Positions 33,432 to 41,916 of a DNA stretch of 64,000 nucleotides are shown piece after piece. Numbering within the stretch: the first letter of the stretch is position 1; every line of letters starts with the position of its first letter. Made by a program: the position numbers and the translations under genes. The DNA is taken from contig NZ_JAFCLG010000010.1 in NCBI RefSeq assembly GCF_018129685.1, positions 124,001 to 188,000 of the forward strand, read 5' to 3'. The notes beneath the pieces were generated by a model that made no database searches, was not told the origin of the DNA, and worked only from the letters and a program-made list of their open reading frames with translations. The stretch is from Bradyrhizobium manausense (GTDB lineage Bacteria > Pseudomonadota > Alphaproteobacteria > Rhizobiales > Xanthobacteraceae).

Positions 33432-33456
33432 TGTATATACATTATTTGTATATGCA
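33432..33456. promoter_or_regulatory. Likely MarR operator (two TGTATATRCA sites)
   Basis: TGTATATACA (33432-33441) is a perfect palindrome and TGTATATGCA (33447-33456) is a near-perfect copy, 15 bp start to start. They lie in the AT-rich gap between the MarR gene and the thioesterase gene, starting 8 bp upstream of the marR start, where they would block both promoters. Confidence 0.6.
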
Positions 33457-33510
33457 TGCAATAACGACGTAAACCCGAATGGATTGCCCGTGTCGCAGGA
33501 GGCGAGCATC

Positions 33511-34014
33511 GTGACCGAATATCGCTATGGACTGCCCTCGCCGACCGGCGTCGAAGGCATGACGGGCAAGGAGATCCTCCAGGCCATCATCGATAGCCGG
33601 CTGCCGCAGGCGCCGATCTCGCAGCAGATGACGTTCTGGATCACCGAGGTCGGCGACGGTTTTGCTGCCTTCGAGGGCGAGCCTGGGCCGCACCTGCTCA
33701 ACCCGATGGGTGGCGTCCATGGCGGCTGGGCGCTGACGCTGATCGACAGTGTCGGCGGCTGCGCCGCGAACACGCTGCTGCCGGCGGGGATCGGCTACGT
33801 GACGATCGAGACCAAGGGAAATTTTTCAAGGCCCATCACGGTCAAGACCGGTCGGGTCCGCGCCGAGGCCCAAGTCGTGTCGCAGGGACGACAGGTCATT
33901 TCCGCCGAGGCGCGCGTGCTCGGGCCCGACGGCAAGATCCTGGCGCATGGCACCACCACCGTGCTGGTGATCGGAACCGGCAAGCAGGGTGTTGCGGGCA
34001 AAACAGAGCTATGA
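33511..34014 (+). CDS. PaaI-family acyl-CoA thioesterase
   Basis: The 167-residue hotdog-fold protein starts at GTG 33511 behind AGGAGGCGAG. It has the PaaI-type motif LLNPMGGVHGGWALTLIDSVGGCAANTLLP (the Gly-rich HGG and catalytic acid region) and GYVTIETKGNFSRPI. Family members hydrolyse aryl- or acyl-CoA, for example hydroxyphenylacetyl-CoA. The frame extends upstream to TTG 33484 but the ribosome-binding site supports 33511. Its end overlaps the convergent cyclase gene by 6 bp. Confidence 0.87.
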   Translation: MTEYRYGLPSPTGVEGMTGKEILQAIIDSRLPQAPISQQMTFWITEVGDGFAAFEGEPGPHLLNPMGGVHGGWALTLIDSVGGCAANTLLPAGIGYVTIETKGNFSRPITVKTGRVRAEAQVVSQGRQVISAEARVLGPDGKILAHGTTTVLVIGTGKQGVAGKTEL

Positions 34015-35205
34015 GGCGCCAAACGCAAACAACTCGATCGGCTCGCTGAAGCCGCGCACGGCATGCTTGCCGACGCGCTCCAGCTCGAACTCCCGATCCA
34101 CCAGCTCGGCGAAGTCGCGCGACAGCAGCACCGGCTTGCCGATCTGCTTGGTGAGAGCCTCGAGGCGCGAGGCCATGTTGACGGCGGGGCCGATCACGGT
34201 GAAGTCGAGCCGGCTTGACGATCCGATATTGCCGTACATGACGTCGCCGACATGGACGCCGATGCCGTAGTTGAGCGGCGCGCGCCCCGTGCCGCTGTTG
34301 CGCTCGTTCAGTGCCGTCATGGCCTGGCGGGCCTCGGCGACGGCGCGCAACAGATTGGCGCAGGCGTTGGGCTGGCTGAGCGGGAAGATCGCGAGCAGGC
34401 CGTCGCCGATGAATTTCAGGATCTCCCCGCCATGCCGCGCGATCGGGTCCGACATCGCGTCGAAATAATCGTTGAGCAGATCGATGACGTCGTCGCGCGG
34501 CCAGTTGTCGGAGATCTTGGTGAAATCCCTGAGATCGCAGATCATGATCGCGGCGCGCACGGTGGTGCCGGTGCCGCGCCGCGTGGCGCCGGCGAGGATC
34601 AGCTCGCCGGCATGAGAGCCGACATAGGTCTCCAGCAGCGTGCGCGCCAGGCGGTTCTTGATGCGGATTTCGCTGACCAGCGCCAGCACCGGCAGCAATT
34701 TCTTCAGCGCCGCGATGTGCGAATCCTCGAAGCCGCCAGGGCGGTCGGTCGCGAAGGTGACGAGATGGCGCTTGCCGAGGGTGTGATAGAGCGGCCAGGC
34801 GACATAATCGGTCAGGCCCTTCGAGCGCATCTCGTCATAGAGCGCGTGCTTGCGGCCGAACGCGGGATCACGTTCGAGATTCTCCCTGACCTCGGTTGCG
34901 CCTTCCAGTAGCTCGTTGGCAGGGCTGCCGATGAATTCGGAGCGCTCCCTGACGTCGAAATCGACCCGCCCGATTTCAGCTTCCCGCATGCCGTCGGACC
35001 ACATGATGCGGGCGCCCAGCCATTGCGGGTGGTGTATCTGGACGTGAAGCGTCGCGCGCTTGAGCGGAATGCCGGCTTGCTGGAGGCGGATGCACATCTG
35101 CGCGAAGATGTTGTCGATGAAACGCTCGTTTTGCGTCCCGGTGGTCAGCCAGTCGACGACGCTGTCGGCTAAGGTTGCAGCGGGAATCTTGTCTGGCGCG
35201 TTCAT
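34009..35205 (-). CDS. Class III adenylate/guanylate cyclase, cytoplasmic
   Basis: The protein has 398 residues. The N-terminal 190 residues look like a sensory domain (LHVQIHHPQWLGARIMWSDG, HTLGKRHLVTFATDRPGGFEDSHIAALKKLLPVLA), perhaps GAF-like. The C-terminal catalytic domain has metal-binding MICDLRDFTKISD and FIGDGLLAIFPL, and the transition-state pair in GPAVNMASRLEALTKQIG. Substrate specificity residues cannot be read with confidence. ATG 35205 follows AGGGCAGGA. No membrane segment. Confidence 0.87.
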   Translation of the reverse strand: MNAPDKIPAATLADSVVDWLTTGTQNERFIDNIFAQMCIRLQQAGIPLKRATLHVQIHHPQWLGARIMWSDGMREAEIGRVDFDVRERSEFIGSPANELLEGATEVRENLERDPAFGRKHALYDEMRSKGLTDYVAWPLYHTLGKRHLVTFATDRPGGFEDSHIAALKKLLPVLALVSEIRIKNRLARTLLETYVGSHAGELILAGATRRGTGTTVRAAIMICDLRDFTKISDNWPRDDVIDLLNDYFDAMSDPIARHGGEILKFIGDGLLAIFPLSQPNACANLLRAVAEARQAMTALNERNSGTGRAPLNYGIGVHVGDVMYGNIGSSSRLDFTVIGPAVNMASRLEALTKQIGKPVLLSRDFAELVDREFELERVGKHAVRGFSEPIELFAFGAS

Positions 35206-35313
35206 ATCCTGCCCTTCAGCGGCGGTCGTCATGACAGCAGATATCGTGTTCCGGCGCGGCCGCGTCAACCTAGCCAGTTGCACGGATTGTGCGCATCGGC
35301 AGGCGCGGCCGGT

Positions 35314-35898
35314 CTAGCCGACGAGCCTGATCGACGCCAGCACGGCGAGCCCCGAGACGAGTTCCAGCGTCGATGCCCGGGTCAAATCGACTCGCAAGGT
35401 GCTTTCGTGCGAAATCGAAAAATCCTCGCCGTCGAGACGAATGCCGCAATCGCCCAGCGCCGCATGGAGCAAATGCGTCCCGGCGGCCAATTGCCGTTCA
35501 CCGGGCTCGCTCAGCGTCAACATCTCGATCTCGGCCGCACCGCGCCGGGCCATCAGATTGACGACCTCGACCGGGCCGGCCTCCAGTTCAGTCACGATCT
35601 CCATCTCGCCGGTGAAGCGCACGGTCGTGAATGGCTCGCGCTCGTCGAACTCCCCTTGCGGCGTTTTCAGCACCAGCCCGCGCCCGCGGACCACCATCTG
35701 CAAGCGGTCGATGCCGGGCATGTGGGAGAACGGCCCGGGCGCGACGATCGGCGTGGAGGCGAAGCGCCACAGCAGGCTGTCCCAATCCTTCGTGATCGCG
35801 CCGGGACGATGCGCGTCCGCGATATCGGTAAAAACGCCGCCGCCGTTCTTCCAGGGCGCGCGGGTGTAGTCTCCGGATGTCAGCAGTGTGGCTTTCAT
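35314..35898 (-). CDS. HutD-family protein
   Basis: This 194-residue cupin-like protein has the diagnostic APWKNGGGVFTDIA near its N-terminus and GPFSHMPGIDRLQMVVRG. HutD is linked to histidine utilisation in pseudomonads, where it may sense or buffer urocanate or another intermediate. No hut genes lie nearby, so a histidine role is uncertain. It is isolated. Confidence 0.88.
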   Translation of the reverse strand: MKATLLTSGDYTRAPWKNGGGVFTDIADAHRPGAITKDWDSLLWRFASTPIVAPGPFSHMPGIDRLQMVVRGRGLVLKTPQGEFDEREPFTTVRFTGEMEIVTELEAGPVEVVNLMARRGAAEIEMLTLSEPGERQLAAGTHLLHAALGDCGIRLDGEDFSISHESTLRVDLTRASTLELVSGLAVLASIRLVG

Positions 35899-36102
35899 GT
35901 GTACGGACGTCCGCTCGAGGATCACCCGCGCATCATTAGCCGTCTCACGCCCTCGCGTCGACGGTGCGAAGCTCGTGGAAGGGCCGGCCCGTCTACTTCT
36001 CCGATGCCGGCTTCAACTTAAAGCTTCAATATGACCTCCGTTATCGCGCGGGAATGCCGCCGTGGCAGGGCGGCACGGCGGGATTCGCGGAACACGAAGG
36101 AC

Positions 36103-37257
36103 TCACTCGCTCTTGCCGCCACCCAGCTTCGGCAGCGTCTCGACGATCTTCTGCTTGCCGTCGACGATTTCAGCCAGGAAGCTCGCGCGGTCGATGTCGC
36201 CGTTCCGGTCCCAGCTGGCTTCCATCAACATGCCGGGCGCCTTGTCGGGCGTCAGGGTCAGGCCCTTCATCGCCGCGCCAAAGGCCTTGCTGTCGAATTT
36301 TCCGATCTTCTCGGTGACGTATTTGACGAGATAGACCGCAGTATAGCCCTTGATGCCGTTGTGATCGGGCAGGTATTTGAAGCGGTCGGAAAACTTCTTC
36401 GCGAATTGCTGGATTGCCGGCACCGGCGCGTCGGCGGAGAGGCCCACATGGCCGCGCACACCATTGGCGGCGGGGCCGGCGAGCTCGACCACCTTCTGGC
36501 TGAGCAGCGTGGTCTCGCCGAACAGTGGCGTCGACAGGCCCTGCCGCTTCGCCTCGATCAGGAAGCGCGCGCTCTCTTCCTCGTTGGTGTAGACGAACGC
36601 GGCATCGGCCTTGGCGCTCTTCAGCTTGATCACATCGGAGCCGAAGTCGACCTGTCCCTGCTCGGTGGAGATATCGGCCGCAACCTCGATGCCGCGCGCC
36701 TTCATCTCCTTGACGAAATTGTCATGGCCGCCCTTGCCGAAATCATTGTTGACCCACAGCACCGCTACGCTCTTCACCTTGAGCCTGTCATGCAGGTAAT
36801 TGGCGATCTTCGGCATCGAGAATTGCTGGCCGAAGGCGGTGCGGAACACAAAGGGATTGCCTTGCGTCGTGATGTCGGCGGCCTCGGCGCCGACGATCTG
36901 CGGGATCTCGGCTTGTTGCGTCAACGCCATGTTGACCTTGACCGAGCCGGAATAGATCGGCCCGAGCACCACATAAGGATCCTTGTCCAGAACCTTCTGC
37001 ACTTGCGCGCGCGAGATGCCGGGGTTGCTCTGGGTGTCGAGATGCTCGGTCTGGATCTTCCGCCCCAGAATGCCGCCGGCGGCATTGATCTCGTCGACCG
37101 CGAGCGCGACGCCGTCACGCCAGTTGGTACCCGAGACGGCGCCTGGGCCGGAGAGCTCGATGACATCAGGAATGTAGACCGTGCTCTGCGCGCGGGCCGC
37201 GCCTGTTGTGAGCGATGCCGCGAGCGCGATGGCGAGCGTGCCTGCAAGATGCCTCAT
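36103..37257 (-). CDS. ABC transporter substrate-binding protein (branched-chain amino acid type)
   Basis: This 384-residue periplasmic protein has a signal peptide (to about 23, ARA-QSTVY). The body matches the Peripla_BP_6 class: VALAVDEINAAGGILGRKI, AVLWVNNDFGKGGHDNFVKEM, VFRTAFGQQFSMPKIANYLHD. It follows the amidohydrolase by 25 bp and has a strong AGGGAGGAT. In this operon it may bind an aromatic or hydroaromatic acid, but no permease is present. Confidence 0.88.
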   Translation of the reverse strand: MRHLAGTLAIALAASLTTGAARAQSTVYIPDVIELSGPGAVSGTNWRDGVALAVDEINAAGGILGRKIQTEHLDTQSNPGISRAQVQKVLDKDPYVVLGPIYSGSVKVNMALTQQAEIPQIVGAEAADITTQGNPFVFRTAFGQQFSMPKIANYLHDRLKVKSVAVLWVNNDFGKGGHDNFVKEMKARGIEVAADISTEQGQVDFGSDVIKLKSAKADAAFVYTNEEESARFLIEAKRQGLSTPLFGETTLLSQKVVELAGPAANGVRGHVGLSADAPVPAIQQFAKKFSDRFKYLPDHNGIKGYTAVYLVKYVTEKIGKFDSKAFGAAMKGLTLTPDKAPGMLMEASWDRNGDIDRASFLAEIVDGKQKIVETLPKLGGGKSE

Positions 37258-37282
37258 GATATCCTCCCTGGCGTTTTGTCTT

Positions 37283-38116
37283 TCATGATCCGTCGAAGCC
37301 CAGCAGTCTTGCCGGCGTTTGCCACAGCAGGCGATGCTGATCGTCCGAATCCGGAAACAGCTTTGTCAGCACCGCAAGCAGCGGCCCGTAATCGAGCCGT
37401 TCAGCGGCGCGCAGGAACGGATAGTCCGATCCCCAGACGCAGCGATCGAGCGTGAAGGCCTCGACCAGCGCGGCAATGAACGGCCGGATGTCCTCATAGG
37501 GATGCGGTTGCCGCGAGAACTTGTAATAGCCGGAGAGCTTCATATACGCGTTGCGCTCGCGGCCGATCGCCAGCAGCGCCTGGAAGGCCTTGCCGTTCAC
37601 ACCTTGTGCGACTGACGGCCGGCCGCAATGATCGAACACCAGGCGGACCTGCGATTTGTCGATCAACGGCAACAGATCGAGCAGTTGATCGTTCTCGACC
37701 TGGATTTGAAGGAACAGGCCGAGGCTTACCAGCTTCTCCAGCAGCGGCGCAGTGTTGCGGTAATGGTCGGCGCCGTGGAATGGCACGTTGTAGGCCACGC
37801 CGATCACGCCGCCGGCTTTCAGGCGCTCCAGCTCGCGAATGTCGACATCGTTCTCGACAACGGCGACGCCCTTGAAGCGGCCGCCGCCCTGGCTCAGCGT
37901 GTCGAGCAGGATGCGGCTGTCGCTGCCGTAGCCGGTGTTGGTCGCGACTACGAGCGCATGGTGAACATCAAAAGCATCAAACACGCGGATGAGCTGCGCG
38001 GCAGGCGCGATCTCCTGCCCGCTCGGCCGGTACGGCGTATCGGGGCGATAGGGAAACCGCACGGGATCAATCGCGTGGATATGGCAGTCGATCTTGGGGC
38101 CCGCCGGCAATGTCAT
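37283..38116 (-). CDS. Amidohydrolase-family protein (2-pyrone-4,6-dicarboxylate lactonase-like)
   Basis: This 277-residue TIM-barrel hydrolase has IDCHIHAIDP (metal HxH), VRLVFDHCGRPSVAQG, AYMKLSGYYKFSRQ and CVWGSDYPFL (metal Asp). This is the COG3618 branch that includes LigI-like lactonases and other hydrolases of cyclic dicarboxylates. Exact substrate unknown. The start at ATG 38116 (MTLPAGPKIDCHIH) follows GGGGAG. It is the middle gene of an operon after AroE. Confidence 0.85.
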   Translation of the reverse strand: MTLPAGPKIDCHIHAIDPVRFPYRPDTPYRPSGQEIAPAAQLIRVFDAFDVHHALVVATNTGYGSDSRILLDTLSQGGGRFKGVAVVENDVDIRELERLKAGGVIGVAYNVPFHGADHYRNTAPLLEKLVSLGLFLQIQVENDQLLDLLPLIDKSQVRLVFDHCGRPSVAQGVNGKAFQALLAIGRERNAYMKLSGYYKFSRQPHPYEDIRPFIAALVEAFTLDRCVWGSDYPFLRAAERLDYGPLLAVLTKLFPDSDDQHRLLWQTPARLLGFDGS

Positions 38117-38138
38117 GAACAGAGCTCCCCGCGCAGTT

Positions 38139-38978
38139 TCAGAACGTGGCTTCAATGGCCTTGATCAGCTCCGGCGTCACGTCGGGCATGACACCGAACC
38201 AGGCCTTGAAGGCCAGCCGCGCCTGGTTGAGCAACAGGCCGAGCCCGTTCACCGTGACGCAGCCCCGCCCGCGGGCCTCGGCCAGGAACGGCGTCTCCAG
38301 CGGTGTGTAGATCAGATCGGCGGCGAGCGTCGCGGGCTTGAGTCGTGACAGATCTATCTCGAGCGCGCTCTTGCCAACCATGCCGCGGTCGGTGCAATTG
38401 ACGAGCAGCGCGACATCGGCGAGCGCGGCTGCGCGATCGTCCCAAGCGACGGTGCCGACGGCCGAGCCGAATTCCTTCGCGATCGCCTCGGCCTTCTCGG
38501 CGGTGCGGTTGGCGATGCGTATCTCGCGTGCGCCGTTCTCCAGCAGCGCCACGACAACCGCACGCGAGGCGCCGCCCGCACCCAGCAGCAGGATCGGCCC
38601 GGCATCGCCGCGCCAGTCGGCCTTGGCGTCGCGCAGGCTTTGGACGAAGCCGTTGCCGTCATTATTGAAGCCGGACAGCGTGCCGTCCGCTTCGACGACG
38701 ATGGTGTTGACCGCGCCGATGCGCTTCGCGGTCTCGTTGACGTGCGTCAGCAGCGGCATCGCCGTCTGCTTGTGCGGCATGGTGACATTGCAGCCGCGAA
38801 ACCCGAGCGCGACGAGGCCGCGAAGCGCATCCTCGAGCCGCTCCGGCTTCACCGCGAGCGGGACATAGGCGCCGCGGATGCCATGGGCCTTCAGCCAGTA
38901 ATTATGGATGACCGGCGAGCGCGAATGCGCGACCGGCATGCCGATGACGCCAGCCAGACCAAAACCGTCCTGCGACAT
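38139..38978 (-). CDS. aroE: Shikimate/quinate dehydrogenase-like protein (AroE family)
   Basis: This 279-residue protein has GVIGMPVAHSRSPVIHNYW (substrate-binding Ser pair), NVTMPHKQTAM (catalytic Lys), and the NAD(P) site LLLGAGGASRAVVVALLENG. AroE reduces 3-dehydroshikimate; YdiB-like relatives also oxidise quinate. Here the gene leads an operon with an amidohydrolase and a solute-binding protein, not with chorismate genes, so a catabolic quinate or shikimate role is at least as likely as a biosynthetic one. Confidence 0.88.
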   Translation of the reverse strand: MSQDGFGLAGVIGMPVAHSRSPVIHNYWLKAHGIRGAYVPLAVKPERLEDALRGLVALGFRGCNVTMPHKQTAMPLLTHVNETAKRIGAVNTIVVEADGTLSGFNNDGNGFVQSLRDAKADWRGDAGPILLLGAGGASRAVVVALLENGAREIRIANRTAEKAEAIAKEFGSAVGTVAWDDRAAALADVALLVNCTDRGMVGKSALEIDLSRLKPATLAADLIYTPLETPFLAEARGRGCVTVNGLGLLLNQARLAFKAWFGVMPDVTPELIKAIEATF

Positions 38979-39162
38979 GCCGCCCTTCCCGTCCCGACAC
39001 GCGCCCTTCGGCGCGCGACCATGTTATTTGGTCATTTGTCCAATTCTATTAGGCGGAATGGCTATCGCGCGCAATCTGAATTTCCAGACGGTGGAGGGAG
39101 AACGGGAAGGCCGCGCACGGAGTGGCTCATATGTCGCGCGATCGATGGCCCTCGCCTTGCGG

Positions 39163-41253
39163 CTATTTCGCCGTCAGCGCGGCGACTGGCCGCCACGATT
39201 GGTCGGGCGCGGCCGCGGCGAACTGCCGGCAACGGTCCCGCATCAATTCTGCCGGGCGATCATGGCCGCGCTCGTTCAGCACGGCTTCGAAATCAACGAG
39301 CGCGGCGGCAAACCGGCGCGCGCGATAGTTGGCGAGGCCCTGTTCGTAGCGACCGATCCAGCCAATCGCATCACTGCTCTCTTCGCCGGCAAGCGCGATC
39401 AGTTCGTAGACCGCAAAACCCTCCTCCCGTCCGTAAACCGCGATGCTGTCGAGCTCGCGCGTCACGATGGCGCCGCGGGCCAGCCGCTCGGTCTCCTCGC
39501 CGATCAGGATTTGCGTGCCGTAGGACTTGTTGGCGCCCTCGAGGCGGCTTGCGACGTTCACGGCATCGCCGATCACGGTGTAGTTCAGCCGCAGCTCCGA
39601 GCCGATATTGCCGACCAGCATCTTGCCGGAATTGATGCCGATGCGGATCTGGAGCGGCTGGCCGAGATCGTCGGCAAGCCCGGACTCCCGCATCGCCCTG
39701 CCGCAGCCGAGCGCGGCGCGGCAACATCGCAAGGCATGATCGGCCTGCGGCTGGGGCGCGCCCCAGAACGCCATCACGGCGTCGCCGATGAACTTGTCGA
39801 TGGTGCCGCCACTGGCGACGACGGCCCCCGAGCAGAGGTCGAGATAGCGCGACAACAGCGGCACCACGCGATCGCCGAGCCGCTCGGACAGTCCGGTGAA
39901 GCCGGCGATGTCCACGAACATGACGCTGAGCTCCTGGATGCTGCCGCCGGGCTTGGCCTCGACGCCCTGCCGCAGCAGGGAACGGACGAGATCGGCCGGA
40001 ATGAATTTGCGGAAGGCGGACAGCCCGGCCGCCATCTCGGCGATCGCGCCCGACAGACTCGCGAGCTCCTTGAGCCGCGACGGATGGCGACGGACCCGCT
40101 CGAGCGCAAAGGCTTCGACATGGCGGAGTTCGCTTGCGACCAGCGCAAGCGGCGCGGCAATGACGGAGCGCGCCAGAAGGGCCGAGGCCAGACCCGCCAG
40201 CACGGCGCCGACGGCAAGACCGACGATCAGCCGCCGCAAGGTGGTCTCGACCGGACCGAGGAACTCGGCCTCCGGGATCACGGTGGCCAGCGACCAGCCG
40301 GGAAACGGCAATGGCGTGAGCGCGACCTCATAGGCTGCGCCGCCGGACATCAGCCGGCTGCGCCAGGCGTCCTTGCCGCCACCGCCTGCCTTCGCAAGCG
40401 CCAGCTGCGCGAGCGGCAGCAGCGTCGTATCGCCTTTTGCGAGGTGCAGCTCGTCGGCATCCTTGTCCGGCGCTGCGACCAGCTCGCCATTGTCGTCGAT
40501 GATGAAAGCCGTCCCCGTGCGCCCGACCTCGAGCTGCGACAGGAACCGCGCAAGGCGCGTATATTCGATGACGATCGCGAGGACGCCCTGCCGCTCCTGA
40601 TAGACATCGATCGGACCCGCATAGGCGATCGCCGGCCGCTCGCCGGTCGGATGGTCCACGACCTTGAACCAGGCCGGCTCCTCGGCAGCGAGCCCGCTCT
40701 TGAACCAGGCTCGGTCAGCGACACGAAAATCGGTCGGCTCGAACCGGCGATTGGCGAACTCGATGTCGCCGGGCACCACGTCATATTCGTCGATGCGGCG
40801 CTGGCCGGGATGATCGGTCAGCGATATCTCCATCATCTCCAGGCGGCGGTCGCCGAGCTTGTGCGCGGCGAAGAAGGACCCGTCGGGCCAACCGAAGGCA
40901 ACCCAGGAGATCGCCGCCTGCGACTGCAATTGCGACAGAAAGACGAATTCGCGCTTGTCGGCCTCGCGGGTTTCGAGCACGTTTTGCAGGAAAAGTGTGC
41001 GGATCGCGGTGTGCGCCGCGTGCGCCTCGTCGACGATGGCGGAGACTTCCTTGCGCACCGCCGCCACGATTTGCTCGTTGATGGTCGAGGCGAGCTGGCG
41101 GCTGGTCGCCTCCGCGGTACGCCACCACAGCAGGCTGGAGAGGGCGGCCGTCAGCAGAATCGCCGTCAGCACCAGGGCCGAGACTGCAAGGCGGATGCTG
41201 AACGTCAACCGCATGACTCTTGCCTGGATCTGCGCTCCGGGAGTGACGTTCAT
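39163..41253 (-). CDS. Membrane class III adenylate cyclase with periplasmic Cache-like sensor
   Basis: The protein has 696 residues. TM1 is at about 21-45, then an extracytoplasmic sensor of about 300 residues (VFLSQLQSQAAISWVAFGWPDGSFFAAHKLGD, DRAWFKSGLAAEE, GTAFIIDDNGELVAAPD: dCache pattern), TM2 at about 348-370 and a HAMP-like linker. The C-terminal catalytic domain has VMFVDIAGFTGLSERLGDR, FIGDAVMAFWGAP and IGDAVNVASRLEGANKSYG, with the metal Asp residues and transition-state Asn/Arg all present. A long tail follows (YEQGLANYRARRFAAALVDFEAVL). It is divergent from the bufferin operon. Confidence 0.9.
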   Translation of the reverse strand: MNVTPGAQIQARVMRLTFSIRLAVSALVLTAILLTAALSSLLWWRTAEATSRQLASTINEQIVAAVRKEVSAIVDEAHAAHTAIRTLFLQNVLETREADKREFVFLSQLQSQAAISWVAFGWPDGSFFAAHKLGDRRLEMMEISLTDHPGQRRIDEYDVVPGDIEFANRRFEPTDFRVADRAWFKSGLAAEEPAWFKVVDHPTGERPAIAYAGPIDVYQERQGVLAIVIEYTRLARFLSQLEVGRTGTAFIIDDNGELVAAPDKDADELHLAKGDTTLLPLAQLALAKAGGGGKDAWRSRLMSGGAAYEVALTPLPFPGWSLATVIPEAEFLGPVETTLRRLIVGLAVGAVLAGLASALLARSVIAAPLALVASELRHVEAFALERVRRHPSRLKELASLSGAIAEMAAGLSAFRKFIPADLVRSLLRQGVEAKPGGSIQELSVMFVDIAGFTGLSERLGDRVVPLLSRYLDLCSGAVVASGGTIDKFIGDAVMAFWGAPQPQADHALRCCRAALGCGRAMRESGLADDLGQPLQIRIGINSGKMLVGNIGSELRLNYTVIGDAVNVASRLEGANKSYGTQILIGEETERLARGAIVTRELDSIAVYGREEGFAVYELIALAGEESSDAIGWIGRYEQGLANYRARRFAAALVDFEAVLNERGHDRPAELMRDRCRQFAAAAPDQSWRPVAALTAK

Positions 41254-41463
41254 CGCTGTTTCGGCTCCTCGAAGATCGCGATCAGCATAGCGTCTGATAT
41301 CGCCATACGTCGGGAATGCCCGCCTCGTTACCCGTTGCAGGCCGGGCCACCCGTTTCCAATACTCTCCGGCTACCATCTCGATAGGCGCAAGGCATTGGA
41401 TAGCGCCGCCGTTCGACCGCAGAGTCCGGCCCAAGCGCATGGTCCATGCGCCGCAACAACGGT

Positions 41464-41479
41464 CTCACGAATTCGTGAG
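41464..41479. promoter_or_regulatory. Perfect 16-bp palindrome upstream of the bufferin operon
   Basis: CTCACGAATTCGTGAG is fully symmetric and lies 90 bases before the bufA start, in the 316-bp gap shared with the divergent cyclase. It looks like an operator for a dimeric repressor or activator. I see no match to the SigF-type GTAACC promoter known upstream of the Caulobacter operon. Confidence 0.5.
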
Positions 41480-41569
41480 CGATCCTCGCGTAATCCGGAT
41501 CGCGGTGAGAGCGAAGGAAACAATGCGCTCGTCGCCGAGCATTCTTGCAATCCCATAAGGAGGAATTCG

Positions 41570-41875
41570 ATGTCTGCCAAAAATACCGTCACTACGCTGG
41601 TTCTCGCCGGCGCCGTCAGCACTGCGCTTGCGACCTTGGCCGTCGCCGGGCCGCTGACCAAGGCCGAGGCGGACGCCGCCATGGCCGCCAAGAAGGAAAA
41701 GTGCTTCGGCGTCGCGCTGAAGGGTCAGAACGACTGCGCCGCCGGACCGGGCACCACCTGCCAGGGCACCTCGACCGCCGATTTCCAGGGCAACGCCTGG
41801 AAGTTCGTGCAGGGTGGCACCTGCACCAGCATCGAGTTGCCGAACGGCAAGAAGGGCTCGCTGAAGCCGGTCTGA
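41570..41875 (+). CDS. bufA: Bufferin-type RiPP metallophore precursor (BufA, DUF2282)
   Basis: This 101-residue protein starts at ATG 41570 behind a perfect AAGGAGGAAT. Residues 1-27 are a Sec signal peptide (ending AVA-GPL). The mature part has four cysteines: Cys45 in EKCFGVALKGQNDCAAG, Cys56, Cys64 in GTTCQGT and Cys85 in GGTCTSIE. This is the BufA1/DUF2282 pattern. In reported bufferins an MNIO enzyme converts cysteines to thiooxazole-type rings, and the exported peptide binds copper in the periplasm. Here the maturase, partner and DoxX genes follow directly. Confidence 0.93.
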   Translation: MSAKNTVTTLVLAGAVSTALATLAVAGPLTKAEADAAMAAKKEKCFGVALKGQNDCAAGPGTTCQGTSTADFQGNAWKFVQGGTCTSIELPNGKKGSLKPV

Positions 41876-41916
41876 CGCGGCGAACCAGCATCGCAACAGG
41901 GAAGCGGAGGAGCGAG

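Noticed and set aside
38908..41385. 825-codon open frame on the plus strand
   Set aside because: It lies opposite the membrane cyclase gene, is rich in Arg, Gln, Asp and His, and has no domain. It is a GC-bias shadow.
41254..41569. SigF-type promoter for the bufferin operon
   Set aside because: I looked for GTAACC followed by CGAA at usual spacing and found none.
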